NCBI GenBank assembly: GCA_900544755.1
Contig: UQWQ01000067.1
Location: 1 to 11,221, forward strand
DNA: 11,221 bases
Reading direction: 5' to 3'
Origin: an uncultured Collinsella sp.
GTDB taxonomy: Bacteria; Actinomycetota; Coriobacteriia; Coriobacteriales; Coriobacteriaceae
Below, piece after piece: positions 6,208-11,221 of the stretch (positions within the stretch are counted from its first letter, which is position 1; every line of letters begins with the position of its first letter). The position numbers and the translations under genes are program-made. The notes under the pieces are model-generated. The model worked only from the letters and a program-made list of their open reading frames with translations, had not been told where the DNA came from and did not search any database.

Positions 6208-6585
6208 ATGGAGCTGTTTGATGATCGGGTGGTGTTGTTTGAGAGTGACGAGGGCGGGGAGTACCTGCTTGTAACGTGTGAGCCGTCTGACATGGGTGGC
6301 CTGGTGGTTCGGCAGACGAGTGAGGGTCCGTTGACCCAATGGTGCTTTGAGGAGTCGCCGCATGTGGTCGAGACCTTTGTGACGCACGAGGGGCTTGTGG
6401 CCCTGGAGCATTTCTATGGGGTCCGGACATCTAACCAGGTTGCTCGCATGTTGAGTATCTCGTTTGCCGATTATGATTGTGCCCAGCGGGTGAGATCGCT
6501 CCTGAGGGAACTTGATGCTAAGTTTGACGTGATCGAAAAACCAATCGATCGTACGGGGAACGGCGGTATATGCGGAGTAGCATGA
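6208..6585 (+). CDS. Hypothetical protein, 125 residues
   Basis: I do not recognise this family. The protein is acidic and soluble, with no signal peptide or membrane span. The first half (MELFDDRVVLFESDEGGEYLL onward) reads like beta strands; the second half (from about residue 50) looks helical, including RMLSISFADYDCAQRVRSLLREL. It ends in PIDRTGNGGICGVA, a glycine- and cysteine-bearing tail. AGGGGA (6198-6203) lies four bases before the ATG. The gene stands alone between the serS terminator and the tRNA-Arg promoter, behind an extended -10 promoter with a LexA-like site, so it may be switched on by stress. Codon choice by eye leans more to G- and T-ending codons (GTG, TTG, GGG) than serS, which favours C endings; this could mean low expression or later acquisition. 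Confidence 0.75.
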   Translation: MELFDDRVVLFESDEGGEYLLVTCEPSDMGGLVVRQTSEGPLTQWCFEESPHVVETFVTHEGLVALEHFYGVRTSNQVARMLSISFADYDCAQRVRSLLRELDAKFDVIEKPIDRTGNGGICGVA

Positions 6586-6621
6586 CAAAACTGCGTTCCA
6601 CAAAAAAGTTTGAGATTGTGC

Positions 6622-6650
6622 TTGACTCCAATAAGTTAAAGTGGTTTTAT
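6622..6650 (+). promoter_or_regulatory. Probable promoter for tRNA-Arg
   Basis: TTGACT (6622-6627, five of six consensus bases) lies 17 bases before TTTTAT (6645-6650). The predicted start is a few bases before the tRNA at 6663. Confidence 0.55.
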
Positions 6651-6662
6651 ATGTCATGCGCT

Positions 6663-6739
6663 GCGGCGTTACCTCAGCTGGATAGAGGGTCTGACTACGA
6701 ATCAGAACGTCATAGGTTCGAATCCTATACGCCGCACCA
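6663..6739 (+). tRNA. tRNA-Arg, anticodon ACG
   Basis: A 77-base tRNA with CCA encoded at 6737-6739. Acceptor arms GCGGCGT (6663-6669) and ACGCCGC (6729-6735) pair fully. The anticodon stem TCTGA/TCAGA encloses CTACGAA, giving ACG at 6697-6699; A34 is normally deaminated to inosine by TadA, so it reads CGU, CGC and CGA. The T-arm is ATAGG-TTCGAAT-CCTAT. Confidence 0.97.
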
Positions 6740-6750
6740 ATTGAACTTGA

Positions 6751-6779
6751 AGCCTCCGGCAACGGGGGCTTTTCTTTTA
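6751..6779 (+). terminator. Intrinsic terminator after tRNA-Arg
   Basis: AGCCTCCG (6751-6758) pairs with CGGGGGCT (6763-6770), one G-T pair, around a GCAA tetraloop, followed by TTTTCTTTT. Confidence 0.9.
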
Positions 6780-6807
6780 TGGCAACACCGCATGGATTCG
6801 AACCTCG
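6780..6807 (-). pseudogene. tRNA 3'-end fragment, inverted relative to tRNA-Arg
   Basis: Read on the minus strand this is CGAGG, T-loop TTCGAAT, CCATG, seven acceptor-like bases, G, then CCA, which is exactly the spacing of a tRNA 3' end (5+7+5+7+1+3). The T-stem pairs imperfectly. No matching 5' half or anticodon arm is found further along the minus strand, so only a fragment remains. It shares 12 bases (AGGTTCGAATCC) with the nearby tRNA-Arg but differs beyond. The rest of the gap to 6924 holds the leader of the next gene and no other gene. Confidence 0.4.
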
Positions 6808-6924
6808 GTCGAGGCGCGGGCGTAAAGCGGACTATTTCTTATCGACTCGTGTAAGATTCCGAGTAGGTGTCGCGGCCCATCCGCGACCGCTCCTTCTCTA
6901 GACGACCGATCAGGGTGATATTTC

Positions 6925-9366
6925 GTGGCAGAGCGTCCGACATACAAGCTCAGGTTTCTCGATCCCAAGAAGCGCTTTCCGGCGATGCCCGAGCAGCCTG
7001 CGGGACGCTCATATGGCGTGGTCTGGAAACTCTTTGGCGAGGATCAGCATGAATCTTGTTATGTCGTCGAGTTCGTTGGCAAAAGTCATGTGTCGCTTTT
7101 GGGCTACGTAAGCGTTTCGGGTGAGGTGTACAAGGTGGACCGCCCCGTCAGCGAGGCTCCGCTGCCCAACGATCCCGACATGGAACTGGTCCTTGACGAG
7201 TCGGATTCCAGTATTGGTGAGATTATGGTAAGGGAAGCCAACGGTGCAATGCGCGCGTGTGCGCAAACTGTCGGCTCTCCCGAAGGCCCCATGCGCGAGC
7301 AGTCCGACCACGAGACATGGAATTCAGCCCGCTCCCTTCCTTACGGCGAGTTCATGGCATCGATGTTCCTGCGCTACGTGATATTCGCTGACTCCGAAAA
7401 TGCCATTGCGAGCACGGCGGACGCCGGCGGACTCGACGAGGATATGCAAAATGTTATCGACAAGATCAAGCTCGTAAAGTTGCCCGAGCCGGTCGAGGTG
7501 TTTTTGGGCTTTAACACGGCACCGCTCCCTGATGCTATCGAGACGCTGCTTTACCGCGTTGACCATGCCGAGAATCCGAGCGGTATCGAGCGCTATGCCG
7601 CTGCCCTTATGAGTGAAATTGACTTGCCCCGCCTGCGCACCATCGCTGCCAAGTCCGAGATGAGCCTGGCTCGCATTGATCGTTCAAAGCTTTTCTATCT
7701 CAATTTTGATCGTAGCCTGCTGGACCAGGACGAGATTGACATGCTGCTTGCAATAGAGTGCCGTCTCAACCGCCTCTCCGGCATCCTTGAGCGCATCGGG
7801 GCCGGATTGGTCCCTGCGGCATCCTCGCCGAGCCTTGAGGGCTGCGCGCTCTTTGATGCGTGGCATATCGCCAAGACGACCAACGATGTTCCCCGACTGC
7901 TCGATACGGCCTCAAGCGATAACCCGTGGGCCAAACCGGGAACGGTTTCGTGCCAGCCGGGCGGTGAGTGGGATGTGCGTACCCGCTTCGCGCGTATTGT
8001 AGAAGCGCTCAACGTGGTCACAAGGCTCGACTATACCTATCGAGTAAACGTTGTCGAGGGGATTATGCTCGTTCGGTTTGGGCAGTCTGTCGTTGATGCC
8101 ATGCCGCAACGTGAATACGACGCTCAAGATGACGCCTGGCGCGAGCTGGACGAGGACACGCGCGCGATCTGGGCCGCGGAGCACGATGCGCGCGTGGCGC
8201 TCACACTTGCGGCGGCGTGTTTTGCCGCGGGCACCTGCATCACGCGCTGCTATGTGCAGATTGCTGCTCCCGACAGTGAGCAGGGCGAGCGCGTTGCCGC
8301 AACGTATTTCTTTGGGCGCGCGGCCTATCTGGCCGATTGCGTGCCTGTCGCCAAGGATCTTGAGAGCATGGACATGGACGATATGCCGTGCAAGCGTGTG
8401 CTTGAGGCGTATGAGTCAACTGCTCCGGAGACGATTGAACCTGCGGAGGTTCATGCCCGTCCGCGTGATGACCATCGCACGCTGCCGCCGGCGCTGCGCG
8501 ATCTGCTGCTTGCCGATAAGGCTGACGAGTTGGAGGTCATGGAAGAGGACGATGACCCATACGTGGCCCGTGTTGTTGAATTGCGCGAGCAGGCAAAAGT
8601 CGACCGTACAGGTGCTTTTGAAGGTTTTTCCCGTCTTGTCGAGGAGTTGGAGGCTAAGTGCGCCGTCGCCGAGCTTTTGGCGACAGGTCCGGTTCAAACG
8701 CAGTTTTGCGATAACCAGCTGGTGCGCATGGTGCTTCCGGTGTTGGAAGAAGACCGCTCTGTGCGTATCCTTCGCGCTCCTGATGCGCTGTATTTTGCCC
8801 AGCACGAGATCTGCAGCTTTTACGCCGAACAAGAGGACTTTGAGCGTGCGCTGCCCGAGGTGCGCCATCTTTACGATTTGGCGCGCTCGTCCATGCAGTC
8901 TCACTTTGCCCTGATCAACGTGCTAGCACGCCTGGAGCGCTTTGACGAGATTATCGAGGTGGCGCGCCACGGCCTACGTATTGCCAGCGATCGTTCTGCA
9001 ATCGGCTACCTGTTCTATCGCTTGGCGTTTGCCTATTGGAATTGCGATCAGCTCGACCTGGCGCTGGCTTGTTACCGTCTGGTGCCGCGCGGCGAGGAGT
9101 CGGGCAGCAGCGCGCTGGAAGAAATGCAGGGCCTTATGAACGAGATGGGCGTCAGCGAGCCTCCGACATTCGAGGAAGCGGTCGAGACCATCCGCAAGGC
9201 AGGTCTTGAGCTGCCGCCGGTGCCCGCCGTGACCAATCAACTCGCGGATGCCGCTGTGCAACTGGTCGACAACGGTTTCTTTTTCCTGGCACGCGGTTGC
9301 ATCTTCCAAATGTGGCGCACCATGGGCAACGACGAGCTCGGCTCCCTCAACCGCTCGCTGGGGTAG
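6925..9366 (+). CDS. Large hypothetical protein with C-terminal TPR-like repeats, 813 residues
   Basis: I cannot name this protein. There is no signal peptide or convincing membrane span, so it is probably cytoplasmic, and it is markedly acidic. The first 70 or so residues look beta-rich (YKLRFLDPKKRF; CYVVEFVGKSHVSLLGYV), followed by a long mostly helical middle. A very acidic linker (ADELEVMEEDDDPY, about 533-546) precedes the C-terminal third. There, roughly residues 624-745 contain paired helices with TPR-like spacing (QHEICSFYAEQEDFERALPE; RLAFAYWNCDQLDLALACY), suggesting protein-protein binding. No catalytic motif was found. Translation starts at a GTG, with AGGGTG (6912-6917) seven bases upstream. 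The leader holds a perfect 7-bp hairpin, GTCGCGG/CCGCGAC (6869-6887). No clear promoter was identified; TAAGAT at 6852-6857 is a weak -10 candidate. It lies between two single tRNA genes with no operon partner. Codon use resembles the flanking housekeeping genes. Confidence 0.8.
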   Translation: MAERPTYKLRFLDPKKRFPAMPEQPAGRSYGVVWKLFGEDQHESCYVVEFVGKSHVSLLGYVSVSGEVYKVDRPVSEAPLPNDPDMELVLDESDSSIGEIMVREANGAMRACAQTVGSPEGPMREQSDHETWNSARSLPYGEFMASMFLRYVIFADSENAIASTADAGGLDEDMQNVIDKIKLVKLPEPVEVFLGFNTAPLPDAIETLLYRVDHAENPSGIERYAAALMSEIDLPRLRTIAAKSEMSLARIDRSKLFYLNFDRSLLDQDEIDMLLAIECRLNRLSGILERIGAGLVPAASSPSLEGCALFDAWHIAKTTNDVPRLLDTASSDNPWAKPGTVSCQPGGEWDVRTRFARIVEALNVVTRLDYTYRVNVVEGIMLVRFGQSVVDAMPQREYDAQDDAWRELDEDTRAIWAAEHDARVALTLAAACFAAGTCITRCYVQIAAPDSEQGERVAATYFFGRAAYLADCVPVAKDLESMDMDDMPCKRVLEAYESTAPETIEPAEVHARPRDDHRTLPPALRDLLLADKADELEVMEEDDDPYVARVVELREQAKVDRTGAFEGFSRLVEELEAKCAVAELLATGPVQTQFCDNQLVRMVLPVLEEDRSVRILRAPDALYFAQHEICSFYAEQEDFERALPEVRHLYDLARSSMQSHFALINVLARLERFDEIIEVARHGLRIASDRSAIGYLFYRLAFAYWNCDQLDLALACYRLVPRGEESGSSALEEMQGLMNEMGVSEPPTFEEAVETIRKAGLELPPVPAVTNQLADAAVQLVDNGFFFLARGCIFQMWRTMGNDELGSLNRSLG

Positions 9367-9415
9367 GCGAAGCTTTCAAGGAGGAAAGGCTGCTAGGCAA
9401 TTAGAAAATTTCCTC

Positions 9416-9444
9416 TTGCCCAACTTCGGCTGTTTGGTTACTAT
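9416..9444 (+). promoter_or_regulatory. Probable promoter for tRNA-Ser
   Basis: TTGCCC (9416-9421) and TACTAT (9439-9444) are 17 bases apart, 14 bases before the tRNA 5' end. Confidence 0.5.
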
Positions 9445-9458
9445 AGAACGGCTGTTAC

Positions 9459-9549
9459 GGAGAGCTGACCGAGAGGCCGAAGGTGCTCGCCTGCTAAGCG
9501 AGTATGCCCCAAAAGGGCATCTGGGGTTCGAATCCCCAGCTCTCCGCCA
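9459..9549 (+). tRNA. tRNA-Ser, anticodon GCT
   Basis: A 91-base class II tRNA with CCA encoded at 9547-9549. Acceptor arms GGAGAGC (9459-9465) and GCTCTCC (9539-9545) pair fully, with discriminator G9546 as expected for serine. The anticodon stem CTCGC/GCGAG encloses CTGCTAA, giving GCT at 9493-9495, which reads AGC and AGU. The long variable arm (about 9503-9520, GCCC/GGGC with an AAAA-type loop) is the feature SerRS recognises. Confidence 0.97.
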
Positions 9550-9563
9550 GTACGAATTTGAAG

Positions 9564-9589
9564 AAGGGTCCCATTTGGGACCCTTTTTT
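9564..9589 (+). terminator. Intrinsic terminator after tRNA-Ser
   Basis: AAGGGTCCC (9564-9572) pairs perfectly with GGGACCCTT (9577-9585) around an ATTT loop, with Ts running to 9589. Confidence 0.9.
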
Positions 9590-9600
9590 GTGTGGAGAAA

Positions 9601-9621
9601 GGAGACTGGGGATTCGAACCC
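9601..9621 (-). pseudogene. Inverted fragment of a tRNA-Ser 3' end
   Basis: On the minus strand this reads GGGTTCGAATCCCCAG followed by TCTCC. The first 16 bases are identical to 9524-9539 of tRNA-Ser, and the rest matches after one deleted base (21 of 22). The correct CCA end and the rest of a tRNA are missing. It lies between the two facing terminators, so it is probably not strongly transcribed. Confidence 0.5.
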
Positions 9622-9623
9622 TC

Positions 9624-9657
9624 AAAAAAAGGAGGCATCCTTTCGGACACCTCCTTT
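9624..9657 (-). terminator. Intrinsic terminator of the D,D-carboxypeptidase gene
   Basis: On the minus strand, a 13-bp stem (AAAGGAGGTGTCC with GGATGCCTCCTTT, two G-T pairs) closes on a GAAA tetraloop and is followed by seven Ts. It starts about 25 bases after the stop codon. Confidence 0.92.
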
Positions 9658-9681
9658 CAGCGAGTGTATTGTTCTTCGACC

Positions 9682-11022
9682 TTACACCTCGGGCGCCTTG
9701 GCGACGGTCTCGCTTTCTGCCGTGAGTGGGCGGTTGTCGATGCGGCGGCCCAGGCGGTCGAGCTTCACGAGTAGCCACTCAATGGGATTCGGCCCCGAGC
9801 CTTCTTCGTCGGCAACCAAATCCATGACGGCGATCTTGGTGCCGTCCTGCTTGAGCGTAATGCTGCCCACCTTGTCGCCCACATGCACCGTGCCCGAAAG
9901 ATCGTCGTAGCTAACCTTTTCGGTCACCTCGCCGGCAAGGGAAAACACGGTCGCTTGCGCCGTAGGATCGGCGAGTGTGGCGTCGATCGTCTTATCAGTC
10001 CAGTCGGTTTGACCAATGCGCGCCATAAGCGGGTTGCCGTTGGCGGTCTTTTCCTGCGTGTTGGCGATCGCGACCGTCACCTTGTGACCGTAGTACCAAT
10101 TGGCAAGGGTTGCGGTATCGGTAAAGCGCTGGTCGGTGGTGGTGGAGTTCAAAACGACGGTGTAGATCTCGTTGCCATCGCGGTTGTAGGCACCCGTAAA
10201 GCAATAGCCTGCATCGTCGGTAGTGCCGGTCTTGCCACCGATGTTGCCATCTTGGCCCAGCAAATAGTTATGCGTGTCCATGGAATGCGAATGGTCGGTG
10301 CCGTCGGCGCCCGTGACCTCGATCCAGGAATCCTCGCTCGCTACGACCTCGCGGATCGTGTCGTTTTTCATGGCCTCCTGCATCATCAGCGCTACGTCGT
10401 GTGCGGTTGAGTGCATATCGCCAGCCCACTCATCAAAGTCCAGACCATGCGGGTTTTCAAAAAGCGTACCGGTGCAGCCGAGCTTCTTAGCGCGCTCGTT
10501 CATGGCCTTCACAAATGTGGCCTCGGCGTCTTTGGTCTTAGGGTCGATCTTCTTGCCCACATATTCGGCGAGCACGATGGCGGCGTCGTTGCCCGAGGGA
10601 ATCATCAGGCCGCGCAGCGCCTGCTCCACGGTAAGCTCGTCGCCTTCGAGCAAGCCGGCGGTCGAATTACCCACGGTGGCTGCGGCGTTGCTCACCGTGA
10701 CCTTCTCGTCTATCTTGCAATTCTCGACGGTTAGGATTGCGGTCATGACCTTGGTGATCGAGGCGATTTTGACCTGCTCATCGGCGTCGCGCCCATAGTA
10801 GACGGTGCCGTCTTTGCCCATGACGAGGGCATTGGTCGCATCGATATCGGGCAGGTTTTCGGCCGTGATGCTGCGCTCATCGGCGGTTTTGCCGCAGACA
10901 TTGTCGGTCGTGAGCACTTGGGCGCCGGCGACGGTGGGCACGCCAGCGGTAAGGGCGATAGCGCAGACAAAGCCGGCGGCAAGCTGGGCTGAGCGCTTTG
11001 CAAAAGAGATGAGGGACTTCAC
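9682..11022 (-). CDS. D-alanyl-D-alanine carboxypeptidase (PBP5/peptidase S11 family)
   Basis: Penicillin-binding proteins of this family (DacA/DacF type) remove the terminal D-alanine from peptidoglycan pentapeptides outside the membrane, limiting cross-linking. With a GTG start at 11022 the protein has 446 residues. Residues 1-34 form a clean signal peptide: basic MKSLISFAKR, a hydrophobic core, then an AGA cleavage site. The three serine-acyltransferase motifs are present: SITK at 88-91 (nucleophile S88), SGN at 143-145 and KTG at 264-266; NPHGLD at 190-195 is also typical. After a beta-rich C-terminal domain, NPIEWLLVKLDRLGRRI near the end could be the amphipathic membrane anchor seen in PBP5. 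The same frame stays open to 11133, but a TATACT -10 at 11062-11067 and the signal peptide argue for 11022. The GTG has no strong Shine-Dalgarno, so the exact start is the least certain point. Confidence 0.93.
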   Translation of the reverse strand: MKSLISFAKRSAQLAAGFVCAIALTAGVPTVAGAQVLTTDNVCGKTADERSITAENLPDIDATNALVMGKDGTVYYGRDADEQVKIASITKVMTAILTVENCKIDEKVTVSNAAATVGNSTAGLLEGDELTVEQALRGLMIPSGNDAAIVLAEYVGKKIDPKTKDAEATFVKAMNERAKKLGCTGTLFENPHGLDFDEWAGDMHSTAHDVALMMQEAMKNDTIREVVASEDSWIEVTGADGTDHSHSMDTHNYLLGQDGNIGGKTGTTDDAGYCFTGAYNRDGNEIYTVVLNSTTTDQRFTDTATLANWYYGHKVTVAIANTQEKTANGNPLMARIGQTDWTDKTIDATLADPTAQATVFSLAGEVTEKVSYDDLSGTVHVGDKVGSITLKQDGTKIAVMDLVADEEGSGPNPIEWLLVKLDRLGRRIDNRPLTAESETVAKAPEV

Positions 11023-11061
11023 AGATTTCGCTTTCGACGGGATGGTCTCTTCTGGAACTAG

Positions 11062-11067
11062 AGTATA
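11062..11067 (-). promoter_or_regulatory. Candidate -10 element of the D,D-carboxypeptidase gene
   Basis: TATACT on the minus strand, 39 bases before the GTG start, would give a leader of about 30 bases. No convincing -35 hexamer is found 16-18 bases upstream, so an activator or an alternative promoter cannot be excluded. Confidence 0.4.
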
Positions 11068-11193
11068 TCGTTTGCCGGTGTCGGCGATCATCGCGTGCGT
11101 GCGTGGCCCACATCCGCGCCCGAACGGGCACAAGGGTGCTTAAGGCCGACTTAATCACCCACGCTTGTTGTGTGTGGCATGCGCCCCCTCGGG

Positions 11194-11221
11194 CATAATG
11201 GAGCGCGAGAGGAGCACGCAT
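11194..11221 (+). promoter_or_regulatory. Promoter -10 and ribosome binding site of a gene leaving the window
   Basis: CATAAT (11194-11199) and AGAGGAG (11208-11214) are followed after five bases by AT at the very end, which would complete an ATG with the next base G. This implies a gene divergent from the carboxypeptidase starting at 11220. The remaining 11068-11193 gap holds no gene that I can support, only a small GCCC-GAAC-GGGC hairpin at 11118-11129. Confidence 0.5.

Noticed and set aside
8051..8914. Plus-strand open frame of 287 codons inside the 813-residue gene
   Set aside because: Arg/Ser/Cys-rich translation typical of a shifted frame; the enclosing frame has coherent composition and TPR-like periodicity.
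9378..9415. Strong Shine-Dalgarno-like AAGGAGG after the 813-residue gene, and a GAGGAAA/TTTCCTC inverted repeat
   Set aside because: No start codon follows at a usable distance. The hairpin is weak with a long loop and lacks a T-run, so neither a gene nor a terminator can be supported.
9248..9910. Plus-strand open frame of 220 codons across tRNA-Ser
   Set aside because: It reads through a tRNA, two terminators and the antisense of the carboxypeptidase.
1..11221. CRISPR arrays, intact insertion sequences, prophage or toxin-antitoxin modules
   Set aside because: No regularly spaced direct repeats, transposase or integrase motifs, or recognisable paired small toxin and antitoxin genes were found on either strand.

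Overview
The window is ordinary-looking, fairly high-GC bacterial chromosome with strong Shine-Dalgarno sequences, some GTG starts, tRNAs with encoded CCA ends and GNRA-capped intrinsic terminators. Gene content and protein style suggest an anaerobic actinobacterium of the Coriobacteriia, most likely Collinsella or a close relative. That assignment is inference from memory of such genomes and was not tested by a search.

Left part (1-4309): a run of plus-strand housekeeping genes. rsmA (16S rRNA dimethyltransferase) overlaps a TatD-family metal hydrolase. A tRNA-Leu(CAG) with its own promoter and terminator follows. Next come an SPFH/stomatin-like membrane protein and rlmH (23S rRNA methyltransferase), only 6 bp apart, and then proC (proline synthesis).

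Middle (4310-6085): the 156 bp between the facing stop codons of proC and a small minus-strand gene is packed with nested inverted repeats that can act as a terminator in both directions. The small gene encodes a 57-residue single-span membrane protein. It is divergent from serS (seryl-tRNA synthetase), and the two appear to share a palindromic -10 element.

Right part (6086-11221): an unrecognised 125-residue protein lies behind a promoter carrying a LexA-like operator. tRNA-Arg(ACG), an unrecognised 813-residue protein with C-terminal TPR-like helices, and tRNA-Ser(GCT) follow. The last full gene is a convergent, secreted D-alanyl-D-alanine carboxypeptidase of the PBP5/S11 family. A divergent gene probably begins at the last two bases. 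Just past the terminators of both tRNA-Arg and tRNA-Ser lies an inverted fragment of a tRNA 3' end, about 80 bp from the real T-arm; these look like scars of past insertion or rearrangement.

Much of the window serves translation (rRNA methylation, tRNAs, tRNA charging), with cell-envelope and amino-acid genes between. I see no CRISPR array, intact transposase, phage module or defence island. The least explained material is the two unknown proteins at 6208-6585 and 6925-9366, the small membrane protein, the nested repeat at 4308-4464 and the tRNA fragments.
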